This document shows positions 61,479-64,000 of a stretch of DNA of 64,000 nt, piece by piece. The stretch lies in the NCBI GenBank assembly GCA_018780645.1, contig JADMJJ010000010.1:1-64000 (forward strand). The letters are read 5' to 3'. Below the pieces are notes generated by a model, which saw only the letters and a list, made by a program, of their open reading frames with translations, made no database searches and was not told where the DNA came from. Each line of letters starts with the position of its first letter. The stretch's first letter is position 1. This stretch comes from Burkholderiaceae bacterium. Lineage in GTDB: Bacteria > Pseudomonadota > Gammaproteobacteria > Burkholderiales > Burkholderiaceae_C. Position numbers and translations under genes: made by a program.

Positions 61479-62453
61479 ATGGATCAGCTGCGTTCAATGC
61501 GGGTTTTTGTGCGCGTCGTCGGCGAGGGCGGCTTCGCCGCCGCCGCGCGCGCGCTGGACATGGCGCCAACCGTCGTCACCCGCGTGATGGCCGAGCTGGA
61601 GCAGCATCTGGGCGCCCGGCTGCTGAACCGCACCACGCGCCGCATGGCCTTGACCGAGATCGGCGAGGCCTATCTGGAGCGGGCCCGCGCGGTATTGGTG
61701 GCGATTGACGAGGCCGACGCACTGGCCGGCGCCTCGGCCACCGATCCTCGCGGCCTGGTGCGCGTGCTGGCGCCGCCGGCCTTTGCCATCCATCAACTGG
61801 CCAAGCATCTGCCGCGTTTTCGCGCGCGCTATCCCCACGTGATGCTGGAGCTGAGCCTGCCCGGACCGGTGGAGACGATGGACGAGAATTTCGACGTCTG
61901 CATCCTGATGACGGCGCAGGGCAGTCTGCAGGGCGACTTCATCGCACGCCGTCTGGCCACCTCCGAGTATGTGACCTGCGCCTCACCCGCCTACCTCGAC
62001 CGGCGCGGCCGCCCGCGCCAGCCGGCCGACCTGCTGCACCACGACGTGATATTGCCGGCCAATTCGTCCGTCAGGCGCGAGGTCACCTATTACCGCAGCC
62101 AGGCCCATGCCCAGCCGGGGCAGCCCGCCTCGGTGACGCTGGCCACGCCGCCGGGTGTGCTGATCAGCAGCTATTCCGACATGAACTACGCCGCCGCCCT
62201 GGCCGGGGTCGGCATGGCCGGTGTGCCGACCTTCGTGGCCGAGGAAGCCCTGCGCGACGGCCGTCTGGAGCAGGTGTTGCCAGGCTGGCGCCTCAGCAAG
62301 GTGCAGCTGTCGGCGGCCATGGCCACACGCAAACATGTGCCGGCGCGCACCCGCGCCTTCATCGACTTTCTGGTGCAGACCTTTGGCGGCGAGGACCACG
62401 ACCCCTGGCTGCTGCCCGCCGCGCAGGAGCAGGGCGCAGCATTGCCGGCCTGA
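61479..62453 (+). CDS. LysR-family transcriptional regulator
   Basis: The 324-aa protein has an N-terminal winged HTH (MRVFVRVVGEGGFAAAARAL, APTVVTRVMAELEQHLGARL) and a two-lobed effector domain (VRVLAPPAFAIHQLAKHLPR; AALAGVGMAGVPTFVAEEAL). This is the CrgA-like pattern. ATG 61479 begins exactly at the HTH. Its likely divergent target would be the methyltransferase gene, which is broken here. Confidence 0.9.
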   Translation: MDQLRSMRVFVRVVGEGGFAAAARALDMAPTVVTRVMAELEQHLGARLLNRTTRRMALTEIGEAYLERARAVLVAIDEADALAGASATDPRGLVRVLAPPAFAIHQLAKHLPRFRARYPHVMLELSLPGPVETMDENFDVCILMTAQGSLQGDFIARRLATSEYVTCASPAYLDRRGRPRQPADLLHHDVILPANSSVRREVTYYRSQAHAQPGQPASVTLATPPGVLISSYSDMNYAAALAGVGMAGVPTFVAEEALRDGRLEQVLPGWRLSKVQLSAAMATRKHVPARTRAFIDFLVQTFGGEDHDPWLLPAAQEQGAALPA

Positions 62454-62603
62454 CAACCACTGGCGCCGCGCCGCCAACGCTTCGCGCCGCCCCGCCTGGG
62501 CTTGATCGCATGGCACTGGAGGGTCGGGCCGTGAAGGACGAAAGTTCACTCCATCGAAGGCGCTGTTGCTCTTCGACATGCCATCCCAACGGAGTGAATC
62601 ACC

Positions 62604-62990
62604 ATGAAATTCTTGAAGCCCATTTCCCGCAGCACCCTGCAGTTCGCACTCACGACCGCGCTGGCCGTGCTTGGCAGCCTGGCCATGACCCAGCAGGCCA
62701 TGGCGGCCGAAGCGGGCAAGACCCGCCAGGCCGTGCAGGCCGAACTGGCCCAGGCCCGCGCCGACGGTACGGTGGCCAAGCTGGCCGCCGACACCGAGCT
62801 GGCCCCACCGGTGAAGGCCTTCGGCGGCCGCTCGCGCGCCGAGGTAATTGCCGAGCTGGTGCAGGCCCGCGCCGAGGGCATGATGGCCAGCAATAACGAG
62901 GCCGATCCGTTCACCACGCAGAACCTCGCCGCCGCCCGTGCAGAGAACGCCGTCGGCCAGGTCGCCAAGGCCACCAAGTCCGGCCGTTGA
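62604..62990 (+). CDS. DUF4148 exported protein
   Basis: The 128-aa protein has a signal peptide (ending MTQQAMAAE) and the DUF4148 motif (R)xxVxAELxxARADG twice in degenerate form: QAVQAELAQARADG and AEVIAELVQARAEG. The family is abundant in Burkholderiales, periplasmic and of unknown role. GGAG lies 9 bp before the ATG. A terminator hairpin follows. Confidence 0.87.
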   Translation: MKFLKPISRSTLQFALTTALAVLGSLAMTQQAMAAEAGKTRQAVQAELAQARADGTVAKLAADTELAPPVKAFGGRSRAEVIAELVQARAEGMMASNNEADPFTTQNLAAARAENAVGQVAKATKSGR

Positions 62991-63036
62991 TGTGGATTGC
63001 CTCGGCAATACCTGACCCCCCAGCTATCCCTCTGCG

Positions 63037-63069
63037 ATGCCCGACACTGATACCGTCAGTGCCGGGCAT
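63037..63069 (+). terminator. Terminator-like hairpin after the DUF4148 gene
   Basis: ATGCCCGACACTGA (63037-63050) and TCAGTGCCGGGCAT (63056-63069) pair with one mismatch across a 5-nt loop, followed by TGCTTCTTT. It lies 47 bp after the DUF4148 stop. Confidence 0.8.
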
Positions 63070-63157
63070 TGCTTCTTTACATTCCGTTCATACGCGGGCC
63101 GGCCACTTGCTGCACAGTAGGCCCTGGGCGACGATGCGTCCGAGGCAGGCAATCAAG

Positions 63158-63838
63158 ATGATCAGATTCAAGCAGCTCAAACCGGCGGCCATGCTCGCCG
63201 CCGCGATGGTGATATCCCTTGCCGGTCCGGGGGCGCAAGCCCAGGAGCGCCATGGCGGCTACGTCGGCCCGCAACGCAGCGGTGGCAGCCACCTCCCCTC
63301 GCCCCACTGGCAGCTGGACCGCCGCTACCAGCACAACCACTACTACCCCTCGCGCGGCTATGTGGCGATCGGCCTGCCGCCCGGCGCGATCAGCATCGGC
63401 CACGGTCGCGGCAACTACTACTTTCACAGCGGCGTCTGGTTCAGCCCGGTGGGCACCCGCTACCGGGTGATCGCTCCGCCGTTCGGCATCGTCGTGCCGG
63501 TGCTGCCACCGGCCTACACGCCCCTGTGGATAGACAGCACGCGCTACTACTATGCCAACGGCAGCTACTACACGGCGGCCACCGACGGCGGATACACGGT
63601 CGTGGCCCCGCCACCGGGCGCCGAGCAGGCCAGACCGTTGCCGCCACTGCCTGAACCCAAGGCGGCGCCCGAGCCCATCATCTACCCGCGCTCCGGTCAG
63701 AGCGCTCAACAGACCGAGACGGACCGTCAGGAGTGCAACCGCTGGGCCACCACCCAGCCCTCGGCCCAGGCCGATGCCAGCGTGTTCCAGCGCGCGGTGG
63801 CGGCCTGCATGGACGGCCGGGGCTACACGGTGCGCTGA
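63158..63838 (+). CDS. DUF6515-like exported protein
   Basis: The 226-aa protein has a signal peptide (AAAMVISLAGPGAQAQE), then a Tyr/Gly/His-rich region (YQHNHYYPSRGYVAIGLPPG, NYYFHSGVWFSPVGTRYRV, PPFGIVVPVLPPAYTPLWI) of the DUF6515 type. A proline-rich linker and a Cys-containing C-terminus (QECNRWATTQPSAQAD, AVAACMDGRGYTVR) follow. Probably periplasmic or cell-wall associated; function unknown. The tail resembles that of glycine-zipper family proteins. Confidence 0.78.
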   Translation: MIRFKQLKPAAMLAAAMVISLAGPGAQAQERHGGYVGPQRSGGSHLPSPHWQLDRRYQHNHYYPSRGYVAIGLPPGAISIGHGRGNYYFHSGVWFSPVGTRYRVIAPPFGIVVPVLPPAYTPLWIDSTRYYYANGSYYTAATDGGYTVVAPPPGAEQARPLPPLPEPKAAPEPIIYPRSGQSAQQTETDRQECNRWATTQPSAQADASVFQRAVAACMDGRGYTVR

Positions 63839-63842
63839 TCCT

Positions 63843-64000
63843 TCACGCCTGCGCCGTGAGGTAGCGCCGCTCCCAGGCTGTGACCTCGCGCTCATAGCTG
63901 TCGAACTCCAGCGATTTGACGGCCGTGTAGGCCTGCACGAAGTCATCACCGAGCAGCCGGCGCGCCGAAGTGCTGGCCTGCATCTGCGCCAGAGCCGCAG
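63843..64000 (-). CDS. Glutamine-synthetase-family protein, C-terminal fragment (runs off right edge)
   Basis: Only the last 52 codons are in the window, ending STSARRLLGDDFVQAYTAVK, SLEFDSYEREVTAWERRYL and TAQA. This F-x-x-x-Y-x-x-V-K-x-x-E ... V-T-x-W-E-R-x-x-Y-L pattern is the glutamine synthetase C-terminus, of the PuuA/gamma-glutamylpolyamine synthetase subgroup rather than GlnA. The catalytic part is beyond the right edge. Confidence 0.75.
   Translation of the reverse strand, partial: AALAQMQASTSARRLLGDDFVQAYTAVKSLEFDSYEREVTAWERRYLTAQA

Overview
The window is high-GC DNA with dense, short-spaced genes on both strands. It reads as a chromosomal segment of a Burkholderiales betaproteobacterium, most like the Roseateles/Pelomonas/Rubrivivax group. 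Pointers to this are two Bug-type (TctC) binding proteins, a DUF4148 protein, a DUF2145 protein, an HU protein with an Ala/Lys tail, and many GGDEF and LytS/LytTR signalling genes. I see no rRNA, tRNA, CRISPR array, transposase, integrase or prophage. The genus is inference; the sequence itself only shows family content and composition.

Layout. 0-6.3 kb: the start of a LytS-type kinase running off the left edge, a PanE-like reductase, a TfoX C-domain protein, a CAT-like acetyltransferase overlapping nnrU, a LytS/LytTR two-component pair, and an exported MetX-like alpha/beta hydrolase. 6.5-16 kb: an M24 peptidase, then a minus-strand signalling block (PAS-HWE histidine kinase overlapping a REC-PAS-GGDEF-EAL protein, a 47-aa membrane protein, an alpha/beta hydrolase overlapping a receptor-like Ser/Thr kinase). 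16-19.3 kb: an Lrp/AsnC regulator divergent from a saccharopine-dehydrogenase-fold enzyme and an ALDH7, a plausible lysine-to-aminoadipate module. 19.3-24.2 kb: two more diguanylate cyclases, a GFA protein and an XRE regulator. 24.3-27.9 kb: an overlapping envelope operon (YiaA/B, small membrane protein, DUF2145, MFS-PlsC fusion). 27.9-41 kb: small accessory enzymes, TetR plus a MalT-like LuxR regulator, a second LytS/LytTR pair, an ABC-FtsX exporter and VOC/DUF1428 proteins. 40.2-43.8 kb: a GntR-controlled cluster of two orphan Bug receptors around an amidohydrolase. 44-45.6 kb: HU and a LacI regulator.

45.6-58 kb is the most coherent system: a sugar-uptake locus. A TonB-dependent receptor, periplasmic binding protein, two permeases, GH1 beta-glucosidase, MalK-type ATPase and glucokinase lie in one direction. 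A flavin-dependent tryptophan-halogenase-like gene and a CPA2 antiporter diverge from it. The divergent promoter holds two identical perfect palindromes, one overlapping a consensus -35, which fit the LacI regulator encoded about 4 kb away. The gap between the glucosidase and ATPase genes holds two long hairpins that are inverted copies of one repeat family.

58-64 kb carries an aspartoacylase-like hydrolase, an MFS exporter, AlkB, a methyltransferase pseudogene with its SAM-binding core deleted, a LysR regulator, two small secreted proteins, and the C-terminus of a glutamine-synthetase-family enzyme at the right edge.
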